Of a stretch of DNA of 64,000 nucleotides, positions 24,517 to 34,965 are shown piece after piece. Source of the DNA: Halictus rubicundus (taxonomy: Eukaryota; Arthropoda; Insecta; Hymenoptera; Halictidae); assembly GCF_050948215.1 (NCBI RefSeq), contig NC_135151.1, forward strand, positions 7,604,220-7,668,219, read 5' to 3'. The translations under genes and the position numbers were made by a program. Numbering within the stretch: position 1 is the first letter of the stretch; each line of letters begins with the position of its first letter. A model generated the notes under the pieces. That model was not told the origin of the DNA. It worked only from the letters and a program-made list of their open reading frames with translations, and did not search any database.

Positions 24517-24863
24517 TACAGGGTGTCCCAAAAATGTTGTATTTTCCTTGAAAAGGTTGATTCCCAAGGTCTTTTTAAAGAGCTTGTTCCTTCACGAAAA
24601 TGTTCTCCGCGGCTTCGTTAAGGAATTATTATCGAAAAACACGGACCAATCGGAGCGCTGTTATGGCAGGCGGATGCCTGTTCGACGACAGGTCCCGCAG
24701 AGCGCGACGTTGGCATTGGCCGCGCTCTGATTGGTCTGTGGTTTTTCGTTAATAATTCCTTAACAAAGTCGCGGAGAATATTTTCCCAAGGGAAAAAGTT
24801 ACTGCAAATCACCTCAAGAATCACCCCGTTCAAGGAAGTACAACATTTTTCGGACACCCTGTA
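24517..24863. mobile_element. long-hairpin TA MITE carrying CCAAT boxes (347 bp)
   Basis: Almost the whole element is one inverted repeat. TACAGGGTGTCC (24517) pairs with GGACACCCTGTA (24863), and inner blocks pair as CTCCGCGGCTTCGTTAAGGAATTATT with its counterpart ending GTCGCGGAG. TA precedes it (24515-24516). Each arm has a CCAAT box (ACCAATCGG and CTGATTGGT). A shortened relative lies at 63261-63516. Confidence 0.85.
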
Positions 24864-24896
24864 TGTAGTTCCATAATTTCTTTCGAGGTTATTATT

Positions 24897-25140
24897 AGAC
24901 TGCGGATTTTATGCATTTATGTCGAAATTGTGTTCAATGTTTTCAATGTTTTTTTGTGTTCGATTTCGTTTTTGACTTGTTAGTCAAACGCAAAAACTGA
25001 AAAGACTGGCAGAATTTGAGTACAATGTTCCATTATTTCCGACTTTTTGATATGATTGAAAGAGAAGAACATTTTCATTTAACTTCGCTTTTTTTTAATT
25101 GATTTAGACAATTTTTACTTCGCACGAAGACCCGCAGTCT
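24897..25140. mobile_element. AGACTGCGG-family MITE
   Basis: The ends AGACTGCGGATTTTATGCA and CGAAGACCCGCAGTCT are inverted. The right-hand GATTTAGACAATTTTTACTT matches GTTGATGCAGACAATTTTTA of the 3035 copy. It lies 33 bp from the hairpin MITE 24517-24863. Confidence 0.75.
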
Positions 25141-25602
25141 AGTTATTATTCGAAAGGAAATTATTCAGCGATTATTCATTTCACTTCATTCTCATCTTAT
25201 TGTCCCCTTATTCTAGCGTTGTTCTCGCTTTATTCGCCCTGAATGAAAATACGCGCGTTTCGCGGCTCGAGACTGTAGAATAACATTTTCGATGTAAGTA
25301 AATATTGATCATGACGCGACACCGTGTGCGTTCTATCGATTATGAATGGTCGTGAGATGCGAATGGCACGGCGACGCGGTGCCCAGTGTTCATAAGCCAT
25401 TATCATAAGTAGAATTAATCAGCGATGCACGGACACGCGAGCTAACAATTGATAATCATTGGACGCACGTGTACGCGATGAATTCGCAGCTCGATTTAAC
25501 CGAAAGTAAAGCTCGTTCAACATTGCATTTTGTAAATAATATAGTCATTGAGATAGACAATTGTTCCACGTTCAGTCTTTAAACAACGCGAACTCAATTT
25601 AA

Positions 25603-26018
25603 CCCTCCGACTCCCGCGAGTTCTGAGCCTATGCCGGAGTCATTTCTGACCCACACCGATATTTCGCTACAGTCCTCTTTCGATATAAGACGATTGCTCG
25701 GGACCGGCTTTCGTCGTATTTCGAATGAAGAAGAACAAGCGGGGATAGGGTAAGGGACCCAATATTGTGGGGGTACCAATTACTGTGCCTACATTAGTTA
25801 TATTTATTTTTAAAGCATAATGAATCTTAAAAAAGAGGTATACTATAGCACATATATATTAACCGATTTTAATTTAAAAAAATTTAAGTATAATTAATAT
25901 AGGCACAGTAATTGTTAGCCCCCACTGTAATTGGATCCCTCACCCTAAAGATTGTCTTATTTCGAAATAAAAAGCGTCATCTTGTATCGGAATAAAATTT
26001 AGCATAGCGTACGGAGGG
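25603..26018 (-). mobile_element. TTAA MITE, inverted copy, interrupted
   Basis: TTAA stands at 25599-25602 and 26019-26022. It is the reverse complement of the 9809 and 31538 family (TGCCGGAGTCATTTCTGACCC, CGATATAAGACGA, TTATTTCGAAATAA). It is split by a younger TA element at 25748-25945. Confidence 0.8.
25748..25945. mobile_element. GGGTAAGGGACCC TA-element, nested
   Basis: TA duplications stand at 25746-25747 and 25946-25947. The ends GGGTAAGGGACCCAAT and ATTGGATCCCTCACCC are inverted, continuing inward with a complementary ATTACTGTGCCT and AGGCACAGTAAT pair. It is inserted in the TTAA element; removing it with one TA restores GGGGATAAAGATTGTCTT, which matches GGGGATAACGATTTTCTT of the uninterrupted 31538 copy (read on the other strand). 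Confidence 0.85.
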
Positions 26019-26022
26019 TTAA

Positions 26023-27924
26023 TCAGTTCAGTCAAGACATGAATCATTTCATTAGAGAAACAAGACCCTTGGCAAGTGTTTTCGATGTATCCTTCGAGCG
26101 TCGTCTATTTTTCTGCTTCTTCGACCCGCAAATCGTGTTCAACGCGCATGCAACTAATTTCTTCAATTTGCACATGATGAATTCCAATTCGGCGTTCTCA
26201 TCAAACGCAGTAATTACGCCGCGTGTGTTACACGTGTTTGAAGTTCGGATTATCTCATCGAAATAGACACTTGCCAAGGACAAGCTATATTACGCTCTGC
26301 TAGACAGGAGCAACAGGATCCTTCTGTCACGTGTCCTTCCCCGATGTAACTACGATCCCCGCCGCGTCACGTCGTTAAGCTAATTAAGATATTTCGTTTC
26401 AAAGACCCGCTGCTTGCATAGTGGTCCGCCGATGTCAACCTGTATCAAAATTGCAACTTCGCGAACGAGTTTCGTCGTCGGCTTCGTGATTCTGGCTTGA
26501 GCAGAAAAATCCTAGAGAAAGAAGGAAACTGATACGTTTATTGTTGTTCCGTGAAGCTCGGTGTAGCCTGTTGCTCCTGGCTTGCATGCTTTTATTAGCA
26601 GGCACAAATGTAGGGGCAATATTGTCGTTGACATCGGGAGTGCAACGTTGTACAATCAAATCGAGTGAAAACATGGTTCGCGAGAGGCTTCTTTTAGAAA
26701 ATGGTTCTGGCGATTTGTCTGAAAGATTAGATTGTATCGAAGTGGTGGGAGGGTTGGAATATAAATTCAATTTAGAGAAGTTTAGGTACAAATTGTCGTC
26801 GGCGGAGAAAAATTAGAAAACTCTCGAAATTACCGGGCTGAGTGGAAAGTTCATTTCCGTGTCGCGAGAGCTGGTCCTGCTTCTAAACAACTATAATTAA
26901 CCTAATTTTATTGGAATATCTTCAGCTGGATTCTTCCGCTGTGCTTTGTAAATTTATTCGTACGGATAAAATGATTCTCTATTCTTTTATTCACATTCTC
27001 AAGACTTGTCGTGATTTGACGCTGGCCCGACAGTATTTTTGAAAAATAGAACTATTTGAACCGTGTTAGATGCATGATTACTCGCGTTTTTAATTCTGAT
27101 ACTAAATATCACCATGCTTACATTGAATTAAAAATAAAACCCCTTTTTTCCATGTCGGCTAAATAAAATTATTAAAATCATGGGAGCTGTTTGGATACTT
27201 TGGTTTTTAAGCGCTTCGGACAAGTTCAATTTTGATCTTTCCTGTGTCTAAAAATTTCTGAATCTTCTTAAAACATTAACGGAAGTGTACACAAAAGTCT
27301 CATAGTTTGTTAGCGTCAATAGAACAACATATCTTTCATCTTTTTATTTTTAAAATTTGTAGGATCTAAAAGAGTTAAAGGGGCAATTTTTATGATAAAT
27401 TTTAACTCTGTACCTGGCTTCGTTCGTTTACGAAATCGCTTCAATTTTGTTGGACGTTCCGGCACGCGTTAACGAGCTCGCAATCGATTATTCACGAAGC
27501 AATTATACTTTCCAAGAAACGGATAAAACGATTGCGATTGTCTCAAAGTTCCAAGGCAGTAGAAATCGCGGGAGGTAGTAAATTTTCTACGAGATGGGAA
27601 CAAAGCTCCTCAAATCAATTCCTCGGCGTAATTCATTACACCTACGTATTTTGGCGGCGCGAAAAGATTCGCGAATATAATACCTACACAGTGCTCGACA
27701 GCTTATCGCGTTCATTGAGCAGATTCAATGAAACTTCAATAATTTTATTCGAGCCTCGGGCGACACCCTTTTCAACGACAGAATTCGAAAAATTCTTCCA
27801 TTCCCTTCGCAAAACGATTTATATCGCACTACTGCTCAAAGTACGACCCAAGACGCATAAACTACTTGCATATCATTCGCTGAAGCTGCGTCGCATTTAT
27901 TTAAGTCGAAACTAAGCTGAAAAA
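26023..27924. other. intronic stretch without identified genes
   Basis: Apart from short openings there is nothing to name. The region 26540-26816 reads as a 91-codon frame with a hydrophobic start, but it has no upstream stop context, acceptor or donor that would make it an exon. Confidence 0.4.
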
Positions 27925-28335
27925 TTTCCATCCAAAGTGTGCAATAACGTAGAGAATTTTTTTCCACCTGGTTCGTTAAAATCGTATAGCATTTCCTTTA
28001 AAGTTAGAACTTCACTTTGAAAATTCCTGTTCGAAGTGAAAAAATAATATTCATAATTATTTCATGTGTTTTGTTGAAATAGCATGGAATTTTTCAGATG
28101 AAACGTTACTTCGAAAATTCGTATTCGAAGTGAGAAATAATATTCATAATTACTTCCCTCTCCTTCATCCAGGTAAAATTGAATTTTTTTCAGCTGAAAC
28201 TTTACCTTGACAATTCCTATTTGAAGGGAAAATTAAAATTCATGATTATTTTCGTCTCATTTGTTGAAGTACTGTTGAATCTTCTCAGTAGTAACTTTAC
28301 CTTGCAAACAGTCGGGGAAAATGTTCCTAATTACA
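27925..28335 (+). repeat. tandem array, about 96-bp unit, 3-4 copies
   Basis: The block TTCGAAGTGARAAAATAATATTCATAATTA and its preceding GAAACTTTACCTTGAAAATTCC recur near 28001, 28098 and 28194, with a degenerate fourth copy at about 28290. Unit length is close to 96 bp. Confidence 0.7.
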
Positions 28336-29987
28336 TGCAGCATCTCTTTCACGAGAGTAGTATTGAAGTTTTTCAGTCGAAGCTCTCCTTTATAAATTCT
28401 CTTAAAGAAATATTAAAACAGTGCCCCGCAGCTATTGAAGGTGCAAACTAAACGAACAATGGATCTTTTTATCCTTTACTTCATAAGTTCGTAATAATCA
28501 TTTTCATTGCGTTGTCCCCCTCCCCCCCTGTGAACAGCTTGCATTAGGAAATACCGCAAGTTCTTAATAAAGTGAAACAGATATGGCGTATCTATCGGAA
28601 ATGCCAGTTACCGTATCCTGAATATTTCAGACAACCGATTCGGACAGTTCCGTTTCCACGAAACCGAGGAATCAACTTTAAGCTGATAGTAACAATAAAG
28701 TTCGAGGAGGATGAAATATTTTCGAAGCAAAGGTCTCGCCCGGCCATTGTTCCGGGGACCGGCGTCGTGTAATTCCAAAGTTCGTCGTCGTCTATATTAT
28801 TTATTGAGGCAACAAGCGTGTGTCTACGTGTCCGCGCAAGTATCGAATAATACCACCCAGTGAACTTAAGACGTATAAAACATTTGTTCCTTTGTTTATA
28901 CCCTCGGGCCCGATGTTTACCGGCGTTTCTGCTTCGCTGGTAATACTGCGCAATTTATTATAGAGATTTAACAACATTCAGTTTAATGAAAAGAGCGTTT
29001 CGTCCTTCGTTTCGTCAATTAACCTAATTAGCCGGCGGTACATTTTTACGGAGATTCAAAACGGTCCAAGAAAGTGTACGGGGCTGGGGCTCGTTCCATT
29101 TCCACGGCCATAACGTTGCCATTCCGTTGCCATTCGATCAACGGGAAATCAGTGGGAGACCGTCAAAGCCTTAGGCCTGACGTCAAACATAGCAGCGTAC
29201 AAAGAAGGTGTGTTACAGAGTGCCAAAAACGTGATTTTTGGCTTGCCAAATAAGAACATCAAGTTGCAACAGCAAGATTGATTTTGTTCGAACCTTTTAC
29301 GATTTTTATTATAGCGCGCGCTTCAATACAGACGTTTAACAAAAAATTTCTCACGAAAACATTCCTAAAATGTCACATACGTACGAGAAGAAATCTGAAA
29401 CAAGTACATTTGATCTATCAGCAAATTCAACAAGAGGTTTATCGGTTTCAAACGATACAACATTTGTGTTAATCATGTGCGGGAAGCATGTTGTTATAAA
29501 ATAATTTAGGGATGCAACGGGATTGACAGAAGGTACAGGTACCTATTATGAAGTTTAACATTTTTGATTTTTCATGTCTTTCCTGAGCTTGTCTTGCATA
29601 CATTTAACTAATTTATTATTTGTGCCTTGGTCTAAATCAACCCATGTTTTTGATAATATTCTTTGGAACATGATGTTATTATTTTCATGAAAAAAATGTT
29701 CGTACAATTTTCCCGATCGATTAAGGATTGGACATTTTTAGCTGATTGTACAAAAATGCACTGCAAAACATGCACAAAATATTCACTTTAGACCCGGAGG
29801 ATACGGAACAACATTTTTCCAAACACTCGTATTCCATGATAAAAATGAATTCAAATTATTTGTTCCAGTGTAAGAGACTTTTTAAGCATCGTTGAAGTAA
29901 AAACATTCTGTTGTGTGTTTGTAGCGGCGGGAATTATTCGTTAGGATACTTCCTGGGAGAGTTTGGTGAGGTATCGAAACAAGTGGG
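28336..29987. other. intronic stretch without identified genes
   Basis: Mixed AT-rich and CpG-rich DNA. A C-rich run lies near 28517. No exon, RNA gene or complete transposon is recognisable. Confidence 0.4.
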
Positions 29988-30202
29988 TACAGTGATTTCT
30001 CTATACATGTCGCCGAGGCCTGGATGATAAGCGTCGCGGAATTATCCCCACTACCGCGGAGTATATCCTGTGAGGGGCCGCGAAACTCGAGAGGCCTCGG
30101 TCGCCGAGGAGTGTAAACATAACACGGCTCGGTTATGTCTCCTGGACGATTCACGACGCTGGCAAGACCCGTGTTGTTGAAATATATCGAGAATTCACTA
30201 TA
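29988..30202 (+). mobile_element. pogo-like TA-CAGTG MITE (215 bp)
   Basis: The left end TACAGTGATTTCTCTATAC and right end ATATATCGAGAATTCACTATA are inverted repeats bounded by TA. Its first 78 bp (29988-30065) are complementary to 32798-32875 with four differences. CAG-starting ends with TA targets resemble pogo/Tigger-type elements; this is inferred from the ends only. Confidence 0.75.
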
Positions 30203-31537
30203 CCTGTTTCGGATCGAGGGTTTCCGACAGTTTTATCCGCGCCGTTTCCGGCGAGATCCCGATAGAACTTCCCCTCGGCATTCATCGAAGCAGAATCGTC
30301 TTCGAACTTTGCGTCTTCCCGTGTGTTCCGGTGCTCATCTCGTCTAGCGAAATTGTTTCCCATGCACTCGACAGATCGATCAATAAAACCGGGACGTTGA
30401 GAGCTTAACATCCCCCCCGTGAACCATTAGAATCGCCAGACCGAGCGTCTCAATGCTGCTTTTCGACGAACACCCCCGTGACCATCATTCTTCTCCGCAA
30501 TGACCTTCGCCTGGCAATGTTTCTACCTTCGAACTGTCTCGTGGGGACTCCAGTCAAAAATACCAGAAAATTTAATGCTTGAAAACATTATTTTCAATGT
30601 TTATTCTGCATCTAAACTAGCGAAAGACGAACGCATTTTTAATGTGCACAGAATTGATCCTGAATTTATGCTGAACCTTCGAGTTCGAACAAATTTCACT
30701 TAGTCGAGGTGTAGAATTGTGGAAAAGTGACACGAATAAACGTTGTTTAAATTTAGAGCATCGGGAAAGGGACAGACAAATTTTTTCTGTCAGTACACAG
30801 CAAACATTAGTTGTTTCCTCTTATTACCCTGGGTAATGTCTACCGTTGTTCTAGCTATAACAACTATTAGTCGCTAGTTTGACATTTTTCCTGAGAATGT
30901 CGCATCGCACCGCAATATAGAGGCACGACGATGAGAAAAAGGAAGCGAGAGAACGTCTGCGAGCAATCATTGTGGTGACCTTAACGCTTAACCACTCGAC
31001 AGCCTGTTAGTAGGCTATTTCGAGTTTGTCAAGCGAGGGAGTAATCATCTCTGTTTGGGCAACGATATCATGAGTTTTCTAGAAATGTTAAGCGGAATGA
31101 ACCTTTCTTTATTACACATCACAGGCAATTTCTTACCAACCCTTCAGTCCTTCAACCTCCGTGAAGAATTGGCGACGAACAGTCTGCATAAATTGTCCAT
31201 AAGAATTGGCAACTTGGAAACCTTGTTCAGAAGAATGTCTAATAAGGAAGACTTAGGACGATTAATAGTAGCTAAAGATTTCATTAGAAAATACCTTATT
31301 ATGCTTAGCTTTGATCCTGTTCGATCGATAGGAGAAAAGTTTAGCTAAAATGTTTCTTAAATGATGAAGCAGGCTACTTAATGTCCTCAGGATTTCATTA
31401 TTTATTATATCGATGTCCTAATAAGAATAAAAAAAAAATTTTTCATTCTTCTTCTTCTTCGAAATCACAAAAAAATTTTCAAGAAGACTGGTGCGCTAAT
31501 ATTTAAATAATACTACCTTCAATCCAACATTAATTAA

Positions 31538-31798
31538 CCCTCCTATGCCGGAGTCATTCCTGACCCATCGCGGTGGGGATAAGTCCGTTAATATGTACAA
31601 TTTTATTCCGATATAAGACGACGCTTTACATTTCGAAATAAGAAAATCGTTATCCCCTCTTCTTCTTCTTCTTCATCCGAAATACGGCGAAAGCCGGTCC
31701 CGAGACATCGCCTTAAATCGAAAGAAAAACTTGTAGCGAAATATCAGCGTGGGTCAGAAATGACTCCGGCATAGGCCTAGAACCTAGGAGTCCAAGGG
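31538..31798 (+). mobile_element. TTAA MITE, intact copy (261 bp)
   Basis: TTAA stands at 31534-31537 and 31799-31802. The internal ends ATGCCGGAGTCATTCCTGACCC and GGGTCAGAAATGACTCCGGCAT are inverted. This is the best-preserved copy of the family also at 9809 and 25603. It lies about 0.4 kb upstream of exon B. Confidence 0.85.
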
Positions 31799-32191
31799 TT
31801 AAAACCATACCAATTCCATACCTATTACTTCTCTAGCACAACTATTACGACTTGTTACCTTTGAAAGAAACAGATCCCAGTATTTCTGAATCACGTCATT
31901 TTCATAAATAGAAGTTCTCAATCGCAGCCCACCACCATAACGAAAGAAACTGATTAATTCGGTCCTCGACTCCCGAAAACTCCCGGTGGCAGCGTTAACG
32001 ATCCTTGGCATCAGTCTAGGTGGTCGGTCGTGGTAAAGTGACGGATCGTCGTCAAGAGATCGAAGGTCGTCCTCCGGTCTGTCAACGCTGACGTTGGCCA
32101 GCGTCGTCGGAAAGTGAACGCTGCTACCAAAAGCGGCGTAACGGAATCAGGGTCCCTGCGGACCCTGCGAGGAAGGTCCAATTGAGAAGAG

Positions 32192-32479
32192 GTCTTGGAC
32201 ACCTTCGTCAAAGTGCCGAGCAAGTTGTCCGAGGTCCTGGGCGATGTCCTGGAGCTAGCATGCGGCGGAGGAGGCGGCGGAGGATCCGTCAGCGGGAGCG
32301 GTAGCAATGAAGCTACCGCGAAACCCGAAAATACGATTGGCAACGCGGCCAGCAGGATCGGTGTTATGACAGGTGTGGCGACCATAAGGGACAAATGGGC
32401 TCAGAGGGGTCGCAGGTCACCGTTATCGTCCGTGGCGAACACTGACAGCGCTGACAGCACCACGTCGACCAGCTCGGAG
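32192..32479 (+). CDS. internal coding exon: Gly/Ser-rich cytosolic linker of the same protein
   Basis: The exon is 288 bases, 96 codons, phase 0 at both ends, with a donor GAG|GTTAGT at 32480. Exon A also ends in phase 0, so they join in frame. The reading begins VLDTFVKVPSKLSEVLGDVL (amphipathic), then ELAC followed by a run of seven Gly, a Ser/Gly stretch, a middle part with RIGVMTGVATIRDKWAQR, and ends RRSPLSSVANTDSADSTTS and TSSE. A low-complexity Ser/Thr-rich linker before a folded module is expected between a synaptotagmin-type anchor and its first C2 domain, but the family is not proven. The acceptor (AAGAG|GTC) lacks a pyrimidine tract, and an in-frame TGA at 32183 bars extension upstream. 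The alternative is a first exon starting at the in-frame ATG 32366. The opposite strand is also open but is only poly-Pro from the Gly run. Confidence 0.65.
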
Positions 32480-32761
32480 GTTAGTGTGCGAGATAGATCG
32501 AGCTATTGTGTTTATTATAGTCTAGCTTCTGAAAGAAGACTCTGCAGGTATCCTTTACTGTGTCTGGACCGTTGGATGCTTGTGCAGATTTTTATTTTTG
32601 TAGAGATTACATTGTTTCTTCAAAGACAGAGTAAAGAAATCTGCCTCTAGATTGTGCGCCTTTATGCAGATTTTTTTTTTTTATAGGAATTTCGTTTTTT
32701 TTTTTTTAAAGATAGATTAAAGATAAAAATTGCTTTTGTAACGTGTGTACTTCGTTGTTGG

Positions 32762-32875
32762 TACAGTGAATTCTCGATATATATCAGCAACACGGAGTAT
32801 ACCCCGCGGTAGTGGGGATAATTCCGCGACGTTTATCATCCAGGCCTTGGCGACATATATAGAGAAATCACTGTA
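32762..32875 (-). mobile_element. pogo-like TA-CAGTG MITE, inverted short copy (114 bp)
   Basis: The left end TACAGTGAATTCTCGATAT and right end ATATATAGAGAAATCACTGTA are inverted. It lacks the middle of the 29988 copy and is in the opposite orientation. It begins 283 bp after the exon B donor. Confidence 0.75.
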
Positions 32876-34874
32876 TTAATGAAGAATCATAAAACAGTGA
32901 TTCTGTTTGTGTGACAACAGTGATAGTTGTAAAACAACTATGGAGAATCCGTTGTGCAATTACTTTCGATGCTCACATAAGGATTAATTATCCAGTCGTA
33001 TCTTTTGTTGTATTCCTATAAGGAAGACAAGTAGATTATTAACGCTAGGCTAACGGATTGCTAAGTGTGGCTGTTTCGTATCACTTTATAAAAATAACAA
33101 GAATGTATCCATCGAAATTTTTAAAGAAGTAAATTTGTCGAATAATTTCTAAGGAATGCCTCTTTACAATCTCAACAATCGTGAATTGAAAATATTAGAA
33201 CCGGTCACATCGACGGATCCCGTGAACCTAGTGTTAAACATCAATTGTTATGATTTTCCCCCACGTCAGAAGAGATATTGCTTTCCTCAGTTATGCGATT
33301 CGAGAAGCATACGACGCGACAGCGGCTGATCAATGCGCGTTTGAAATATGTCTGCGACACGGTCGAATATTATCCGCGGGAAACGTGTATAAGCCCATTG
33401 AGCACCGTTCGTCGCCGGTAAACCGTACGAAATTGATGTTTGTTTGGGAATTGGATGGCAATCTGTCGTTAATGATCGAGCAATATCTTGTCCGCGTGTC
33501 ACGACGCGCCTTTCAGCCCCGGCGAAACAAATTATCCCGTCCACGAGATGAGAGAATATAAATTTCAATGAAAATTTTATGCAAACACGGTTAGAGCGAA
33601 ATATTTCAATTTCGAGGGACACTTGTGAAATTCGGTACATCTGTGACCGGACACGGTGCGCAAAGTTATGCGTGCTGCTCGACTAAAGAGAGAAAGAGTC
33701 ATTTTAATGGGAATGCTTCAAACATTCGATGTGCAATTCGCATCGTCGTAATTGTGCAGCCTCGGTTCTATTTATTTTAATTTAAAAATTAATTCTATTT
33801 ATTATTAATTTTCGATGCGATCGGACAGAATAATTGATATTTCGACCAATTTCTACATAAACAAAGCAGATCGAAAGTAGCATCACAAAGTGATGGAGCA
33901 CTTTCTAATATTTCTAAAATGTTCTGAATGCTTACTCTGTACACTGTCGAAAAACAAACATTATATTAATATTTAAATTAATAATATAATCAATATTTTC
34001 TATTAATATTCACATTAGTATCTTCGTAAATTGCATTTTTATATTGATATTTTCTTCATACATATTATATGTACAAATGTCATATATATGACACGTGTTG
34101 CCATTGCGTTTACTTCTATTATTAATGGAAACATTTTTCACATCGTAAATACGTACGATTGCAATGATGGACACGTGAGTTGTTTGATTGAACAATTTTT
34201 ACCAGATGAAATGTTCATCCATTGTCGTTGTACAATTTCATTTGGCCGTGTTTATTTTCAATAACGCAGCGATATGCAACACGGTAATAAATAAACAAGT
34301 AATTCTGCTCTCTGAAGGTTAAAAAGCCCGAATATTCTGGAAAACTCCGGTCTTCCGAAGAACCGGACAGATTTCCGCCGAATTTTCCGGTCGGTTCGTT
34401 AGCGGGTCGGAACGGAGCATTTGTTTAAATATCCACTGTCCAAATATCGGATGATGTGGGATCTTTTGCCGAGTATCGAGCCGCACGATCTCCCTGGAAA
34501 ATGAAAAACGAAGGGAAAGCGAGCGATGGAAGTGGTTCCGAACAAAAAAGAGAGTAACATAAAACTAACCTATTACGTTTCCCGATAACAAGGTTCGGAT
34601 CGAATAACAGAGCACTGGCTCTGTCATAATTTGTCATCCGGCTGTTAGAGCAAGCACACATGGTATGTATGTAAAACCCGTGTGCTCCCGGTATTGTATT
34701 GTCGAAGAGCGTCTTTCTGACAACGGAAACGCGTTTATCGCACCGGCCGCTAACGACGGAAAAGGAATTGTTCCCCGTTAGTCTTGTCGAGTGTACCTTT
34801 AATTATGCTGCCTCGAAGACCTTAGTATAACGACGGCAAGTAACGAGAAAACCTGCAGCGGAAGTTGTCGAGTG

Positions 34875-34877
<3 letters not shown>

Positions 34878-34962
<85 letters not shown>
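34878..34962 (+). repeat. (CT)n microsatellite, about 85 bp
   Basis: A near-perfect CT dinucleotide run with one TTT interruption, followed by GATCGATCGA. Confidence 0.97.

Positions 34963-34965
<3 letters not shown>

Larger units (their letters stand above)
2890..32191 (+). other. large intron (inferred), repeat-rich
   Basis: This is the inferred intron between the two phase-0 exons. It holds no convincing further exon, though small internal exons cannot be excluded. It carries at least fifteen transposon copies and several tandem arrays, listed separately. The AT-rich stretches 3376-4719, 6306-8334, 10090-11870 and 14150-15960 hold nothing I can name. The patch at 7690-8230 is open on both strands, which I attribute to CpG-rich composition. 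Confidence 0.55.

Noticed and set aside
26541..26816. 91-codon frame with a hydrophobic start resembling a signal peptide
   Set aside because: The hydrophobic start is short and no exon borders or downstream continuation are seen. The minus strand is open as well.
31055..31348. 97-codon plus-strand frame with Leu-rich content
   Set aside because: The frame has no ATG near its start, no splice consensus at the right place and no recognisable family.
32011..32394. Minus-strand frame with a poly-Pro run opposite exon B
   Set aside because: The prolines are the complement of the Gly run. The plus strand has matching splice phase and linker-like composition.
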